A stretch of DNA of 64,000 nt from an uncultured Lachnospiraceae bacterium. GTDB taxonomy: Bacteria > Bacillota > Clostridia > Lachnospirales > Lachnospiraceae. The notes under the pieces were generated by a model. It ran no database searches and was not told the DNA's origin. It saw only the letters and a list, made by a program, of their open reading frames with translations. The stretch lies in NCBI GenBank assembly GCA_910584845.1, contig CAJUDH010000008.1:86959-150958 (forward strand), given 5' to 3'. Of the stretch, positions 62,085-64,000 are shown one piece after another. Made by a program: the position numbers and the translations under genes. Each line of letters starts with the position of its first letter. Position 1 is the first letter of the stretch.

Positions 62085-62951
62085 TTAAATTAATCCAGGA
62101 TATTGCAACGCCCCATTTTGATCTGGTGTGAGTACAACTGGGTCAATGGCCATACGTCCTTCTATATCCAAATAGTACCATTTCCCGTCATTATTCAATA
62201 ATCCTTTCACCATGGCCCCGTTTTCACCAAGATAGTACCATTTTCCCTTATACTGATACCAGGTATTTGTAACCATCTTTCCAGATCCATCAAACCAGTA
62301 CCATTTTCCGCCGTCTTGATACCAGTTGTTTCGGACTGGCTGTCCAGTGTCACCCAAATAGAACTTTGTCCCGTCAGGTTCCTTTTGCCACCCAGATTTT
62401 TTGGAAACTATACTATTTTCTTGTACAGTATTTTTACCATTGGTTAAATTTGTAGCCGTATGGTGTCCCTCATATAGTAGAATATCTCCACGTAACAAAT
62501 AATCAGGGCTTGTCCTATATTTACTGTCAATTAGTGCTTTGAAGCCAGCCTTCAGCAAAATGGAACGCTGATTACCTGTATACCCGTTATGGTTAATATT
62601 TTTCAATTCAGAAATGTTTAAGCGGTATCCAGCCGCTTTTACATTTGCTAGTACACCAGAAGAGCAGTCTGCTTCACATGCTTTCTTGATTTTAGATGGG
62701 TCGTAATTGCTGGCAACTAATTCATTCCAATATGTAATCCGTTGGCCTTGGTCATATCCAATTAAATCATTTTTTGCTGCCATTTCAGCCAGTAAGGCGA
62801 TTTCTTCTCGCACTTTTGCATCTGGATGCCGGAGAATTACATTCCATGGACGGTTATACCAATTAATGATTGCCCATTCTTGTTTTGTTTGGTCGCCAGC
62901 TACACCTCCAGAGTATTTGTTTCGTTCGTCATGTCCACAATTTGAAATCAT
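62085..62951 (-). CDS. Phage endolysin-type cell-wall hydrolase with wall-binding repeats
   Basis: Start behind AGGAGG. 288 residues, no signal peptide. The N-terminal part NCGHDERNKYSGG...GDQTKQEWAIINWYNRPWN, with catalytic Cys in EADCSSGV and His in LLYEGHHTA, is that of NlpC/P60- or CHAP-like endolysins of Clostridia phages. The C-terminal third has three wall-binding modules (NNWYQDGGKWYWFDGSG, GKWYYLGENG, GKWYYLDIEG). Degrades the host wall at lysis, or in conjugative elements during DNA transfer. Cysteine-peptidase type inferred by motif. Confidence 0.85.
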   Translation of the reverse strand: MISNCGHDERNKYSGGVAGDQTKQEWAIINWYNRPWNVILRHPDAKVREEIALLAEMAAKNDLIGYDQGQRITYWNELVASNYDPSKIKKACEADCSSGVLANVKAAGYRLNISELKNINHNGYTGNQRSILLKAGFKALIDSKYRTSPDYLLRGDILLYEGHHTATNLTNGKNTVQENSIVSKKSGWQKEPDGTKFYLGDTGQPVRNNWYQDGGKWYWFDGSGKMVTNTWYQYKGKWYYLGENGAMVKGLLNNDGKWYYLDIEGRMAIDPVVLTPDQNGALQYPGLI

Positions 62952-62995
62952 GTTTTGCCTCCTAATATTATTTTAAAAAATTGTGATATAAATTA

Positions 62996-63853
62996 TTAGC
63001 TATTAAAAATTTTAATAGCTAAAACATCTTCTTTAGTTTTTGCATTCATAATAGATTCTTTAATATTCTGCATTTCTTCATAATAAGGCTCAGTATATTC
63101 ACTAATGGCAAGGGCTAGTGTAATAAAGTCTGATAATAACATAGGGGTGCATTTAGTACCTTTACTGTGCCATTTGACAATATCTTTAGTATCTGGATTT
63201 ACAGTTTTGTTTAGCATGTAACTGATATACTGTTGTGTCATTTCATTTCGGTCGCATTCAGCAACACCATAATATTTCCCGTCACTATACAATAAAGGGT
63301 TATTTTCGAGAAACGATTCAAGAGCTTTGCTATTCCCCTTTTGAACAAACATTTTAACCTCATCTAAAGATGCCGTTTCAATATCTATTTTAGGATTTAC
63401 AATTGATTCTAATTCCATGATTTTCTGTTCAGAGGGAGAAATGTAAGGAAGCTTAATGAAAATTACATTCACAGAAACATCCTCAGATGTAACTACAGGT
63501 ATAACAACAGGTACAGTAGTAATTGCGCCGTTTTCGTCAGTACTTTCTTTTATGCTATTAATTTCTTCAATATTTTCAGTGGCTACAGTAATAGTTCCTT
63601 CATATATTGATGGGGTTCCAACATAATTTTCATATTTACGAATGAATACTGCTTCTTTAGATGTTTTAATAATGGATTTACAATTATCAGTAGAGGACGG
63701 ATTAAAAATTGTATCAATGTCAGACTTAGAATAGTCGGAAGAAAGTACAGTTATTTCACAATAATCATTTTCATTTTCAACTACTTCTAGTGCTTTTACA
63801 ATAGTTTTTTGATCAAATAAAGTAAGATTAAATTTGTAAGAAATGTTGTTCAT
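62996..63853 (-). CDS. Unrecognised phage-type protein
   Basis: 285 residues behind AGAGGTAAA, AT-rich codons. No signal or membrane span. Acidic; N-terminal beta-type text, a Val/Thr/Glu-rich middle, and a helical C-terminus with LNKTVNPDTKDIVKWHSKGTKC then coils. Its place upstream of an endolysin suggests a tail or baseplate-linked protein; no family recognised. Transcription towards the att site. Nothing further is seen from 63854 to the window end. Confidence 0.6.
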   Translation of the reverse strand: MNNISYKFNLTLFDQKTIVKALEVVENENDYCEITVLSSDYSKSDIDTIFNPSSTDNCKSIIKTSKEAVFIRKYENYVGTPSIYEGTITVATENIEEINSIKESTDENGAITTVPVVIPVVTSEDVSVNVIFIKLPYISPSEQKIMELESIVNPKIDIETASLDEVKMFVQKGNSKALESFLENNPLLYSDGKYYGVAECDRNEMTQQYISYMLNKTVNPDTKDIVKWHSKGTKCTPMLLSDFITLALAISEYTEPYYEEMQNIKESIMNAKTKEDVLAIKIFNS

Positions 63854-64000
63854 ATTATTTTACCTCTAATTATATATTTATAAATAATTATCTTCTAATT
63901 ATACAAATGCATATTAAAAGATTTAAAAAGGATAGGTTTGTCTTTTAGCAATTCGAGGTTGAAAATCTATCAGTACACAGATTATGAAGGATTAGATAAC

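Overview
The window reads as a GC-rich, spore-forming, Gram-positive anaerobe of the class Clostridia, most like a gut Lachnospiraceae. The evidence is an alpha/beta-type small acid-soluble spore protein, meso-diaminopimelate dehydrogenase, an anaerobic (cbi-type) cobalamin pathway, Gram-positive lipoproteins, class B sortase and choline-binding-type wall repeats, and strong AGGAGG ribosome binding sites. The genus cannot be fixed from sequence alone. The last 3 kb (after about 61.48 kb) is visibly AT-rich and is the edge of an integrated prophage-like element.

Layout. 0-7 kb: housekeeping genes (end of lepA, hemW, a membrane Ser/Thr kinase carrying BspA-type repeats, a Cof-type phosphatase, ddh). 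7-11 kb: a histidine kinase and response regulator next to a TRAP transporter, scarred by deletion: the regulator lacks its output domain, the permease is only a C-terminal stub, and the binding protein has lost its stop codon. 11-13.4 kb: a chemoreceptor and an FMN-binding lipoprotein. 13.5-22 kb: a pectin/rhamnogalacturonan utilisation locus (GH105, sugar ABC importer without its own ATPase, GH28, LacI-type regulator) with three dyad operators in the divergent promoter region. 22-30 kb: GHL10-type exported glycosidase-like protein, apt, trkH/trkA, a wall-binding surface protein and an XRE regulator. 30.5-42.4 kb: an anaerobic cobalamin operon (cbiK-L-H-cobT-F-P-[spore protein]-D-G-J/E-[DMT transporter]-T) preceded by a predicted three-way-junction RNA. 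42.4-47 kb: GC-rich tandem repeats, then a MarR-ABC-ABC heterodimeric exporter operon.

47-57 kb is a surface-display region. A very large thioester-domain adhesin with an IPATG sorting signal follows three tandem cyclic-di-GMP-I riboswitches; behind it lie a lipoprotein, a class B sortase and a MATE transporter. 57.5-61.2 kb holds a serine recombinase immediately followed by a 133-bp segment bounded by 21-bp inverted repeats, then a GtrII-type glucosyltransferase and a GtrB-type glycosyltransferase: a self-contained candidate phase-variable surface-glycosylation cassette. At 61.44-61.48 kb a 3' fragment of tRNA-Pro(GGG) marks an attachment site; beyond it are an endolysin and an unrecognised phage-type protein.

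The two most striking systems are the triple c-di-GMP riboswitch gating an adhesin/sortase locus and the invertible switch in front of the gtr genes. All calls come from reading the sequence and recalled family motifs; no database search or folding program was run.
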